Shown here piece by piece: positions 1 through 9,953 of a DNA stretch of 60,900 nucleotides (position 1 is the first letter of the stretch; every line of letters begins with the position of its first letter). The notes beneath the pieces are model-generated. The model worked only from the letters and a program-made list of their open reading frames with translations. It did not search any database and was not told the origin of the DNA. This DNA is from Hydnum rufescens UP504. Its lineage: Eukaryota; Basidiomycota; Agaricomycetes; Cantharellales; Hydnaceae. The stretch spans positions 295,802 to 356,701 of the forward strand of contig MU128910.1 in NCBI GenBank assembly GCA_014904985.1, given 5' to 3'. A program made the position numbers and the translations under genes.

Positions 1-2130
1 GCCGCTTGGACGAAAGTCTGAAGTGGATAAACGAAGCGACCACAGAAAAGAGACGCCGCCAAAAAGCCAGAAACCGGTAAGTCAAGCCTTCTAGGGACTA
101 TGACAGATAAGACTGCCCTTGTCTTCTTTCATGGTTAAGGAGAAGCCCGCCAACAAAGGGCGTTGGGAAAAATTCCCCAATGACGGTAACGACGGCGCCA
201 GCACGGACTCGATCTATCTTATCGATGATGGAAATGTAAAAGTCCCCTACTTCGCGCATTGCCGACGTTCTCCCGGCCACCAAAAAGGACGAAGTTCCGC
301 ATAGCGAAGACTCAGATCTTCTCCTTCCTGCCCACGTCTCCTCTTTGATGTGATGCCAAGCTCAGATCAAACCTACTTGATGGCCCACCTCCTGCGTGGT
401 CGCCGGATCCCCATGTCCAATGTATTAGACGATGAATGTAGTGAGCTTCACGGCTCGCTTGTGCTGTGGTATAATGTTCTCCGTTAAATTCCGCCCCCCT
501 TTCGTATTTCACTCCGAACAGGGTCCAAACCGAACAGCTTCCGCCAAAAAAAAAAAAAAACTGTCAGCAGTCAGTACATTCAAATCGATGCACCGTGTAA
601 TCGTCTATATCTCTATGAATCTTCCAGAAGAGGACAGCCCGATGCTATGTGCAATGATCGAAGTGTCATGACATGTGTGGCTGGAAGGAGAACATACCGC
701 ACGCGAAGCATGTCCAATATCTCTGAATGCTGGAATGCGGAAGCGAGCGCATATGAAGGAGTCCGTATGAGGATTACTGCTGATCATCATGCTGGCGGAG
801 GCGAACTGATTCATACTAAAGCAATCCTCTAGCCTCGCAATTGCGGGGTGCGAACGTTGCGATCACGCTAGCGCACGCCAGAATGATGTTAAGCTCCCTT
901 CTCATCCTGGATGACTCTAGTTTTGTTTACCCGTGCGCGCTACAGAGTGCCCTACCCTGTGCGGATATATTCGCTAGATGCTAACGAGACAGCGAGAGAA
1001 TTTTAATGCGATCTAGTAGGCAGGCCAGGAGATATGGTCCGGTGGTTGAGGGATATATTGGTGGGATCAGGAATGCTTCATATGCTGGTTAGCATGTGGA
1101 ACTCGGGCTATGTAAGATGGTCGTTCCATTTTCGCAATGGGTTTCTAATATCCATCTGGACTGAGTAGACTGCCTGGATCGATTCCCGACCTCTGGCTGC
1201 AGAGATCCTCCAGCATTTTCTAGTTCAACGCCAACACAGTCCATTTCCGGAAGAACTATCGACCGACCAACGGCATGCTATCACTGCAGCCATTAGCACC
1301 TTTGAGCGCGCGGCAGCAAAAAACTCGTGAGGACACCGGACCGGACGACTCGCCGACGGTACGGTTTCGGCGAAGCCAACGTACGCAAACGTGGCCGCGA
1401 AAAGCTCAAAAAGAAGCAAGGGAAACTGCGCACAACCGACAGGTCGAAGTAAGAGTGATGAACCTGACTGGTTCACCGAGCATAATACGACACGTCGCAG
1501 ATATAGCGCGACCTTACTAATGGCGCTCTGTCCGAGGAGAGAGCGCCATGGATGGGGTCAAAGAAACGTCGAAGCCCAAGCTCTTGTCTCTGCGCAGGAT
1601 ACAGGGTCGCGGTTGGGTTCACAGACCAGTTCGCTTTACCCCTCGAGAAACTCGGGAGAACGGGAGAACAGAATTCTTGCTGGGTATCAGCAAATCAGGG
1701 TGGTCAATTTCGCGCTGATAATCAGAGTCCATCGTCCAGACCGTGAGACCGAATCGATATCGCGGGGAAACCACGAGCCAGAGCGCCGCAGAAATCCTGA
1801 GCCAGAAGGCTGCCAGAAGTCGACGTGACAAGCGAACGAAGGCAAAGCTTCCCGCGGCACCCACATTTCTATCAAGAGGCGCATCGAGCTCCGCGTGGGC
1901 AAGAGAAATGCCAAATCACAAATCGAAAACCCAGACGACGTCGATTGGAGGAGCAAGAGCGAGCTTCGTGGAATCGGATCAAACGGAGAGCGTGTCATGA
2001 TCTTGACCATCCACTAATTGCCATCAACCCAATGTCGCCGCAACCAATCAGCCGCAGGTCATCATCGGGTTTTGTCAATGGTCCTAGATATCGAGGGGTT
2101 ATGGGTCTGATTCTCCTCTAATAATTATTA
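1..2130. other. CpG-rich segment, no recognisable gene
   Basis: This stretch is visibly richer in CG dinucleotides than most of what follows. Short overlapping reading frames occur on both strands (longest about 145 codons, 1391-1828 on plus), but none shows a domain I recognise and frames switch repeatedly. A 15-nt A run lies at 546-560. The phrase TYANVAAKSS in the plus strand near 1380-1410 faintly recalls the start of fungal LINE ORF1 proteins, but nothing around it supports that. It could be decayed host DNA or a younger insertion; undecided. Confidence 0.4.
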
Positions 2131-2379
2131 ATTGATTCCCAGACTCTTCAGCACATTAGATTTTCTCGTCTACAATCATGATTCTGTTTTAGCAGGTAAT
2201 TTTAGGATGTTTCGTGTTTTTTTTACCGGCCTGACATTAGGGTGTTTTACGATAGCAAAAACAAATGTCAAAACGGGTTCTTTCTCCCTCCGCGAAACCC
2301 GATCCGGAGAATGCACAGACAATGCACCACGAAATACAGGAGTGCGCAGCCACCCAAGACCCCGACTCTCGAGTGCCCA

Positions 2380-3290
2380 CAACCCATACAACGACGAAAC
2401 GAGTATGGCGCCACACACCCGCTTTGGCGGGTGTGTGGCAATATTAGTATGTGTTTTTTTATTATGGGGTGTACGATGACGCCAAAAGAGCAGCCCGGCT
2501 GCTCTTTTGGCGTTGCTTTTGTTTTTTTTTTAAACTAACATATGCGCTATTCTAGGTTTTCTCACTCCGCGAAACCCCCATCCAAAGAATCCACGGACAA
2601 GGCCCGGGTGAAATACGGGTGTGCGCGCAGCCACCCAGGACCTCAACCCTTGCGTATCCCCAACCCCTACAACGACGAATCAAGTACGGCGCCACACCCA
2701 CTTCGGTGGTGTATTAGGTCGTTGTTTAAAATTATGGGGTGTATTACAACGCCAAAAGAGCAGCACCAGCTGCTCTTTTGGCGTTGCCTGTGTTTTTTTT
2801 TTACTAACGTATTTAATTCTTTCTCCCTCCGCGAAACCCAACCCGGAGAATGCACAGACAATGCACCACGAAACACAGGAGTGCGCAGCTACCCAAGACC
2901 CCGACTCTCGAGTACCCACAACCCATACGACGACGAAACAAGTACGGTGCCACACACCCGCTTCGGCGGGTGTGTGGCAATATTAGGTATGTGTTTTTTA
3001 TTACGGGGTGTACAACGACACCAAAAGAGCAGCCCTGGCTGCTCTTTTGGCGTTGCTTTTGTTATTTTTTTAAAACTAACATACGCACTATTCTAGATTT
3101 TCTCACTCCGCAAAACCCCCGTCCAAAGAATCCACGGGCAAGGCCCAGGCGAAATACAGGCATGCGTGCAGCCACCCAAGACCCTAACTCTCGACTATTC
3201 GCAACCAATACAATGAGGCGACCTCAAATACGGAGCCACACACCCGCCGAAGCGGGTGTGTGGCAATCAGCCCCTCCATGTTTCCGCGTT
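2380..3290. repeat. Tandem array of double-hairpin units (array 1)
   Basis: Four units of roughly 260-285 bp, each with two hairpins. Hairpin H1 (2410-2439, degenerate near 2691-2712, 2949-2978, 3235-3264) has a 13-bp stem, e.g. GCCACACACCCGC, with a 4-nt loop: TTTG, TTCG, or the reversed CGAA in the last copy. Hairpin H2 (2479-2513, 2747-2786, 3021-3050) has a 14-18 bp stem such as ACGCCAAAAGAGCAGCC. Between them lie a T-run and a conserved GGGGTGTA; after H2 come another T-run, ACTAAC and a conserved ~180-bp spacer. H1 is followed by CAATATTAG. No long protein is encoded. The same unit recurs at 4505-4612 and, inverted, at 27296-28132. Confidence 0.85.
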
Positions 3291-3764
3291 ATCCAATCAG
3301 TTCGAACTCCATGTATCCATTATCCCACAACTCTGTAAATAGTGACATCTGCCCTGAAGTCTTCAAGCCCATGTTCAACCCATCACAAGGTCTTTACTGT
3401 GTATTAATCTGATGATCACCCGACTTTTGAAAGGATCAAGACATTCATGGTGCCCTGGAATCTCTGGATTATGGTTGAGGATGAAGATGTGGATGGTGAG
3501 ATTAGTGGAAGATGAACACCCTGACTGTCCCAATGTATGAGCCCTTTGGCCCCTTCCCACCTAAGTACTTAGTGTCATTAGTTTTGAATCACTGGCTCTG
3601 TGGAGAGTCGGCAGCCAATCTCATTCAAGGACCTGATCCTTCCTAAGTAATTCCCTCTCACAACTCCTCTCCTCTCCCTCCAGCCACTCCCTCTTGCTAC
3701 ATTGCACAAGGAACTTGAGGGACCACACCCAAGCAAATTACAGTCATTCTCTGGTATCAATACT
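3290..3764. other. No feature seen
   Basis: About 475 bp of mixed composition after the hairpin array. No coding potential, hairpins or repeats were found that match other parts of the window. Confidence 0.5.
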
Positions 3765-3930
3765 GTGATCATTGTCCCGCAGGGTTCCCGTGGGGTCCCC
3801 CCGGGTTTTTCAACCCCTTCTTGTATCCCGTGGCTTTTACACCCGTGAGTCACGGGGGCGGGTTTTCAACCCCGTGGGGCAGGAGGTCCTAAATTCCCCT
3901 GCGGGGACCCCATGCAATAGCCTACCACTG
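3765..3930. repeat. GC-rich self-complementary repeat
   Basis: Dense in short complementary blocks (CCCGCGG, CCCGTGGGG, CCCCTGCGGGG) separated by TTTTCAACCCC-like text. The end CCCCATGCAATAGCCTA is the reverse complement of the start of a similar GC-rich patch at 26995-27165, so these are two inverted copies of one repeat family. Non-coding. Confidence 0.55.
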
Positions 3931-3954
3931 ACCCCAAGAAGGGCATTTTCTGGG

Positions 3955-4150
3955 TTTCTGGACTCCTTCCTGGTCCCCCTATGCTACAACCCCTCCATGT
4001 AGTATTGATATTAGGTCATGTCAAAATTTCCCATAAGGTCAATTTGAGGATTGTCAATTGACATCAAAGAAAATTAACCCTCATTAGGCTGGCAAAATGA
4101 CCTCAAATGGTACTCCTTTTGAGGTCAGCCCAAGTGGCTGACCAAGGTGT
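3955..4150 (+). repeat. Dispersed repeat DR, copy 1
   Basis: Shares with 15238-15462 (+) and 12590-12725 (-) an ordered set of phrases: ATGTAGTATTGATATTAGGTC, then GGTCAATTTGAGGATTGTCA, then AATTGACATCAAAGAAAA, ending in AGGTCAGCCCAAGTGGCTGA. Copies 2 and 3 flank the large palindrome at 12.7-15.1 kb in inverted orientation, so this may be the terminal part of a mobile element; here it stands alone. Confidence 0.65.
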
Positions 4151-4470
4151 GTTCGAGGGTGGTGTTTCTCAGTGGCTGTGTACGTATGTATTTTGCCTTG
4201 GGTCTTGTCTGTGCTGGCTTTGGGTGGGACATTGTGGCAGTTTGGTTGGGTCACGGGCTGGCTGGGTCATTATTCATTGTTGTGGGGGGGTCATGGTTTG
4301 GCTGGGTCATTATTCATTGTTTTGGTGGGTTGCAGTTTCATTGGGTTATGGGCTGGCTGGGGTGTTATACATTGTTGTGGGGGCCATGGTTTGGCTGGGT
4401 CATTGTTTGTTGTTTTGGTGGGTTGCAGTTTGGTTGGGTCATTGTCTCACTGTTACATGGGATGTAGCCT
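4150..4470 (+). repeat. G/T-rich degenerate tandem repeat
   Basis: Repeats of about 55-65 bp built from TGGTTTGGCTGGGTCATT, ATTCATTGTT and GGTGGGTTGCAGTTT. Three long overlapping plus-strand frames are open only because the sequence lacks A and stop triplets; their Trp/Gly/Val-rich translations are not credible proteins. Confidence 0.6.
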
Positions 4471-4504
4471 AGAATAATACAATATGTTAATAAAAGACTC
4501 AAAT

Positions 4505-4612
4505 TGACACAAAAAGAGCAGATGTGGCTGCTCTTTTTGCATCACTGTACATAGAGATATCAGACATACCTTTTGGTACCACACACCCACCATGGCAGGG
4601 GTGTGGTACTCA
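4505..4612. repeat. Isolated double-hairpin unit
   Basis: Single diverged copy of the unit in the 2.4-3.3 kb array, in the order H2 then H1. H2 is 4510-4539 (stem CAAAAAGAGCAG / CTGCTCTTTTTG, 6-nt loop). H1 lies about 4575-4608 with ACCACAC / GTGTGGT arms. The H2 stem differs from the array stems by a C-to-A change on one side and the matching G-to-T on the other, so pairing is retained; this pair is not a CpG site. Confidence 0.65.
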
Positions 4613-4629
4613 TTGCATACAATAGTTGT

Positions 4630-4870
4630 TGAAATACTAAAGGATAGTGTGGAGCACAAGGTAAAATCAACCTGGAGGATGTAGTTCGTATCCGATAGAT
4701 GCATGTGTGGTACCATTAGATAGGTATTGATCGTAGCTTTCTAGGCGCTATTTTTTTGAGTCAACCCAATCAAAAATGAGGGAGATATTCGTGAAATACT
4801 CCTTGAGAGTATTGGAATAGCCCCTATTTAACATGTGACTAATCCATGAGTTGGATCCAAAGGGTTAGGC
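4630..4870 (-). repeat. Quasi-tandem module repeat, fragment
   Basis: Read on the minus strand it carries the module phrases GTTAAATAGGGGCTATT, CTCAAGGAGTATTTC, ATATCTCCCTCA, GTTGACTCAAAAAAATAGCG, GATCAATACCTATCTAATGG and CTCCAGGTTGATTTTACC in the same order as the copy at 15596-15800 (+). The same module, more diverged, recurs at 28.6, 31.4-31.9, 54.2 and 59.8-60.3 kb. Non-coding. Confidence 0.7.
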
Positions 4871-4881
4871 AATATTGATTA

Positions 4882-7800
4882 CAGTATTTGACCAGTCACT
4901 GAATCAAACAGTGATATCTCTGCGAGTATTAGATGGAATGACTCCATTTCTTCTGTGTCTTGTAGATACATGTGTGGGTATTGTATACTCAAAATTTTAG
5001 CAAGATCTGGCCAGGGATTGTGATGCAAAGGGGCAATTAGGGCATGAAAAGGGCAATTCTGGCAGACACTGATTTTGAATCACTCTCTCCCCCTCCACCC
5101 TTTCCTGATTGGCCTCTTGGCATTTGGGGGAACTATAGACCACATGCCCTAGTACAAATTCTACTATTGGCATAAGCATTGTTTTGATGTAGGAAAGTGT
5201 AAAATGTTCAAAATTTCAATCTCTGACACAGTTGCTCCTGCTCCATTCATTGCCTTCCTCAATGAGCCTCCCACTGCCTACCATATCAGGTCAATGATAA
5301 AATTTGCATTATCTCGAGAGCACAAGGCCCATATAGCCTCACAAGAACAAGACACAAGGCACCAACGTGCTGTAGATGCCTATAGGGAGGCAGAACAGAA
5401 GGGATGACTTGGGGGGATCAAAGTTCCAAGCATCTGCTCTATAGCAAGAAAGATGGATGTTGACTCAACTACTCTTGGGCACCACTTGAATGGGAAAATG
5501 TCCATCAGCCAATCCAATGAAGCCAAGAGTCACCTCAATCAGGCGGAAAGTGAAGTGCTCATTGTGTTCATCCTGAAAATGGCTGACCATGGCTTCCCCC
5601 TAACCCTCCAAAAGATTGCTGACTACACACTCCAGATTGTCCAGGAGAACAGCCCTGGCATTCAAAAGCTTGGCATAAATTGGGCACATTGGTTTGTGAC
5701 CAAACACTCAGACTGTTTGGCCTCCCTCTGGAGTTCAGGACTCAACACTGTCCAGGCTGCTGCTATCAATCCCAAAAATCTCAAACACTACTTTGATATA
5801 CTGGGTAGTGTGTATGCCAAATATGAACCTTGTCCAGAAAACATATATGGGATGGATGAGAGTGGTTTTCCACTTGGTGGGAGTGAGTGAGAATGTGTAA
5901 TTGGTCACCAGGGCACAAAGTGCCAGAAGAAACGACATGATGGTGACAAGGAAAATGTGACTGTTCTGGCAACCATATGCACTGATGGTACTTCTGTTCC
6001 TCCTGCTGTCATATTCAAAGGCCAAAACTTCATGCAAGACTGGGTACAAGAGAATCCAATTGATGCTGCATATGTACAATTGTCTTTAGACCTGATAGTT
6101 TAGAGACTTGATAGTCTGTCTCCAGGTATTGCTGCTCAACAAAAGGATGGACTGAAAACAAAATTGCACTTGATTGGCTCAGGTACTTTGATGAGCAGAC
6201 CCAAGAGAAACTACTTCACCCCAAGGAATATCGGCTCTTGATCCTGGACGGGCATGCTTTGCACGAATCTATCAAGTTTATTGAGTTTGCTGATAGCCAT
6301 AACATTGTGGTTATTTGCTACCCTTCACATGGAACCCATGCATTGCAGGGCCTTGATGTCATAGTCTTTGTGGCAGCTAAGCATGCATGGAATATCTCAG
6401 TCTGAGACTATCAGCTCAAGACTGGCTTCAAGGTCACAAAGGAAAGCTTCCTCAAGGTCTATGGGAGGGCTCACATAAAATCATTCACCCCTGAGAATAT
6501 ACTTGTGTCCTTTTGAAAAACCAGTGTCCATCCCTTTGACCCTACAGTCATCAGACCTGAGCAGATCACACCAAGTCTCGAGTTGGCTGTAACAGGGTCA
6601 TTGCCAATCGACCCTCCATCACCTGTAAAGTGCTTGCTAGGCACATTCCATCAAGCTTGCTCTGATATTTCTCTGGAGATGATTGAACCTACCCAGTCTA
6701 CCAGCAAGGGACATTCCAATGTGGCTGTGGGGGACTTGGATGCCCCTGGTGAGCACTGGAATCCACCCACCAAGCACCCAAATGCACTTACCGAACACTT
6801 GAATGCACCTGCTGAGCATGAACCCACTGAGCTCCCCAATATGGCCACCAAAGATTCTGATACCCCTGCACATGACAGTGATATTATCATTGATCCCCAG
6901 CTACAAACCCCAAGCACACCTACCCGTTTACACCATGCCTTCACTTCATCTTCTACAAGCTTCCTTTTCAGCACCTCTCCATTGAAATCATCTTCATGCT
7001 TGCTGCCAAGGGTGTACCAAAAGCATACAGCAATCCCACCTATTGACTGGAGTTGCATTTTGTCTCCACCACAAGCTGACCACACAATAGAGAGCCTGCT
7101 GGAGGAGAATAATAAATTGTGGGGCAATCTTCAGGCAGCCAAAGGGTCCATTGATGCTTACTGTGATGTTGTGGATGTTGCAAATGCACAACTTGTGTTG
7201 TCGGGAATGTATCTGGACTGTGCCTGATCCCAGTTGGTGCACAAGGAAAACAAGAAAGAGAAAAGTGGGGTTCATCTCCAGGGTGATGGAAAGGCCTGAG
7301 TCCTAACAGATGCACAACTGTGCAATGCTTTCTGAAAGGCACATGATGAACATGAAATGGCTAGGGAGGCGAAAGAGGCAAGGGCTTGGACAAGATTGCT
7401 GGCAAAGGAACAAAATATGGCCAAAAGTACATACAAGAAGGACCAGGCAACTGCTTGGGAGAAGGCCAAGGCCAAGAACAACACAGCAGAGAGGGAATGG
7501 AGGGATTAATGTGCAAGGTGTCACAAGGCACTCCAGTACCCCCTAAGCCCATTATGGCAATGTGCAAGGCAGTGTGGGCCAAATTTGATCAGATCCATGT
7601 GATGGGTACATTGGCAGGACCCTTGGGGGAGACTCCAGATGGTGGCAGAGAAGGTGAGGATAGTTCTGACAACAATTCTGGGGGGGAATGAGGAACTGTG
7701 GGCAATGCTGTAAAATGATTCACTGGGTGGTAACTGGGAAAATCATGACCCTCTGCTGCTCAGCTTAGTACACCTTCAATACTCATCCAATATAATACTG

Positions 7801-7924
7801 GCTGTGCACAGTGCAAGATGAGACCCCCCTCTACCCTCCTGCATCCTTGATTACCCAAAAAAATGAGTGCGGAAGTTGAAAATACACAAACTTAATCTTT
7901 GATTCAGTGACTGGTCAAATACTG
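4882..7924 (+). mobile_element. pogo/Tigger-type DNA transposon with perfect 27-bp TIRs
   Basis: The ends are exact inverted repeats: 4882-4908 begins CAGTATTTGACCAGTCACTG and continues GAATCAAA (one G shared in reading), and 7898-7924 is its perfect reverse complement. The 3043-bp interior encodes one decayed DDE_1 transposase on the plus strand. The left flank is TA (4880-4881), as expected for Tc1/mariner superfamily insertions; the right flank reads CA then TATA, so the second TA is probably mutated. Intact TIRs with a ruined transposase suggest the copy could only have moved recently in trans. Confidence 0.85.
5204..7560 (+). pseudogene. pogo-type DDE_1 transposase, decayed
   Basis: Domains in order: an N-terminal helix-turn-helix around 5410-5540 (IARKMDVDSTTL...HLNGK, psq-like), a CENP-B-type DNA-binding region (SEVLIVFILKMADHGFPLT), then the DDE_1 catalytic domain. 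The first catalytic Asp lies in YGMDESGF near 5850, the second in LLILDGHALHES near 6240, and the PSHGTHALQGLDV motif near 6330; GWTENKIALDWL precedes the second Asp. A Pro/Ser/Thr linker and a Lys/Glu/Ala coiled-coil tail (7300-7500) follow. In-frame stops include 5405-5407 and 5888-5890, both TGA where Arg is plausible; a further break lies near 6100 and others near 6400 and 6516. Family identity is secure; it is not functional. Confidence 0.85.
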
Positions 7925-8058
7925 CATATAATTGGGACTTGTATATTGCCCTTGAGGCAATGGGACAGAACACTGGATTGAGCATCAATGAAGAGGGCAA
8001 GTTGAATTGCCAAAGCCACAATTGGCTGGACTCAAGGTAAATACAAAATCAGGTGGTC
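7925..8058. other. Repeat-flank sequence
   Basis: Contains GGGCAAGTTGAATTGCCA, also found just left of the related 205-bp repeat at 32086. The flank is therefore shared, and belongs to the same dispersed sequence rather than to unique host DNA. Confidence 0.4.
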
Positions 8059-8273
8059 TGTTGGAGACCTGGAGGTTGACAAATAATTGTCCCATATACA
8101 AGGTGGAGGAAAAGCAAGTGGGCCATAGTTTTAAATGAGGGGAATCCATGCCATTTAATAATAAAAGGAATAATGAGAGATGGAGGAGGTGGAGTTGAAT
8201 ATATTGGATTTGTTTGAGGAGGTAGTTGGGTGATGATATGAGTTCTATGTGGTGGGATTTTATCCCTCCAACA
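8059..8273. repeat. 215-bp repeat with TGTTGGAG / CTCCAACA ends, copy 1
   Basis: Starts TGTTGGAG and ends CTCCAACA, i.e. LTR-like TG...CA with an 8-bp inverted terminus. A clearly related 215-bp copy lies inverted at 12087-12301 and a diverged 205-bp copy at 32086-32290. No 5-bp target duplication is visible. It begins exactly where the transposase at 8276-9607 is cut off. Solo-LTR identity is an inference. Confidence 0.55.
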
Positions 8274-8275
8274 AC

Positions 8276-9607
8276 AGAAGAGCTGACACCATCTTCCCCT
8301 TATGTATAGACTGGAATGGGAGCACATCCCCCATGGTAGATAATGCTACCATAAGGGTAAATTGGCACTTCTCCTTAGCCATTGTTGCAATCTGCTTTGC
8401 TCCAGTTGGAGCCCATGATTTATTCCCTGCAGGAATTAGGCACACCCCAGTTTGGTCAGCATTAATTATGAGCTTGGGAGGAACACTAAACATTTTGATA
8501 TAGTGTGAAAGGCACATGACTTGGTCTTTGCACTGCATCTCCCAATCATCAGGTAGTTTATGGGCTGCCTGAGTGGAAGTATGCATGGACCAATGAAGAT
8601 TGTTATGTAAAGAGCAATGAATGTATGGATCAGAACACTTGAATCTCCCATCCACAAGAAGATGTGGGGCTTGCAACTTAATGGTGCCAATAATGCAGGA
8701 TTTGACAAGGACACAAGAAATAGGGAGTCCAGCATCATGGAACTCCTGGAGACACTGACAGATTATCTTGACTATATTAGGATGATTGGCCTGGAAAAAA
8801 TTCTTGTCAAATATTGAACAATCCAGAGACCCCTCAAAGCACACCAGAAAATGAGGTTGGCCCTGCCATTTCTTCAGAGCAGCCTTAGAACATGCTTGTT
8901 TAACTGCTGCAAGGGTTTTTCTGACCACTCCCCTTCTCCTCATTTCTGTTGTCCCTCACTGTGGCCCTTCATCCAGTTGCAGAGTGTAGAAGCATACAGA
9001 GTCTGAAACTCTTCACCACCACAGCCCTTGCAAAGGAGTTTCACAGCAGCAGTCAACTGCCACTTGGAGCAAATCACTGCCTCAGAGATGGCACTCCACC
9101 ACATGAGGTGAAACCAATATATGTGGCAACTTTGGACATGTGGCTTTTCTGGTTGATTGTGTCTGCCCTTGATAGGTGAGAGCTGTCTCTTTGCACATTG
9201 AATCTTTAGTTGAGGCACTCTGTGCTTCAGATTTGTTATTAAAAATCAGCATATGATCATTGGTGTACTTACTGCTTTAATAATCTTCCCAGATGAATCC
9301 CTAAAGCCTAATGAGATTTGAAGTGCTTTTTGTCTTTCATGAGACCTGCATTGATGTTGACAGTTCTGTACATGTTGGATTTCAAAGAATCATTCTTTTT
9401 CCTGGTCATCTCTCCAGAAATCAATAATGAGTGTGTGTGGATAGCATTGAACTCTAGAGCCTTTTTTTCATCATACTCTTCCTTTGATATGCACTGAACA
9501 AATGAATCCATAGGCCCCTTGAAGCCATCATCATTTAATGTGCCAGAATTAGCCATATTCAGGTGAATTGCAGTGTTAAGTAGCAAGTAATAAGTGTAGC
9601 ATAGCAA
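8276..9607 (-). pseudogene. pogo-like transposase, copy A (5' two thirds)
   Basis: Read on the minus strand, the N-terminal coil-rich part (9607-9308) is followed by a region with HLMWWSAISEAVICSKWQ (9218-8940), then the DDE part (8943-8276) with LHWSMHTSTQAAHKLPDDW and the first catalytic Asp in NADQTGVCLIPAGNKSW, then PFQSIHKGK. Frames shift between these blocks. The same order is seen in copy D (55917-57480). The gene stops abruptly at the 215-bp repeat, so the second catalytic Asp and C-terminus are missing; those parts survive in copies B and C. This transposase family is distinct from the one at 5.2-7.6 kb. Confidence 0.75.
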
Positions 9608-9689
9608 TATGGAGCTTTCTGAATGCCATTGTTACCTCAAAAATTTTCAGTGTCACATGTCACAGAGGGAGCCATAGTATTGTTAGCTA

Positions 9690-9760
9690 CAAAGAGTGTC
9701 ATGTAATGGCAAAATTCCATTCATATGCTTATGATGAGTACAGTAATCCCATGAATGAAT
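9690..9760 (+). repeat. Fragment resembling the TIR of the 32.4-36.3 kb element
   Basis: TTCATATGCTTATGATGAG followed by TACAGTA (9720-9745) matches the terminal repeat at 32406-32445 (one mismatch over about 26 bp), and GTGTCATGTAATG upstream is related. It is probably a remnant of the same element family. Confidence 0.45.
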
Positions 9761-9953
9761 ATACTGTAAGTGCCCCCATTGACCACAGATGCCAATAGTC
9801 ATGGACAAGAATTGATAGGATCATCAGAAACCAACACAGTGCACACAAACTGGCATTGAAGGCCACTGTTGTCATACCCCATTGTTGACAAAGATGGGAA
9901 GGTTTCTGAATTGAGTAATTTCACATTGCCCATCCAGTATCACCAGCTGAAAG

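Noticed and set aside
1391..1828. 145-codon frame as a LINE ORF1
   Set aside because: Only a short TYANVAA-like phrase supports it; there is no zinc knuckle, no endonuclease or reverse transcriptase downstream, and frames shift.
2949..2990. CAATATTAG next to hairpin H1 as a geminivirus-like rolling-circle origin
   Set aside because: In such origins the TAATATTAC nonamer lies in the loop, whereas here a similar word lies beside the stem, and no Rep-type gene is present.
2132..3338. Several 80-180 codon plus-strand frames over hairpin array 1
   Set aside because: They cross the hairpin stems and shift frame from unit to unit; palindromic stems also open the complementary frame.
4107..4477. 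Three overlapping 100-120 codon plus-strand frames rich in Trp, Gly, Val
   Set aside because: All three frames of the same strand are open in a G/T-rich tandem repeat that rarely forms stop codons; no protein constraint is visible.
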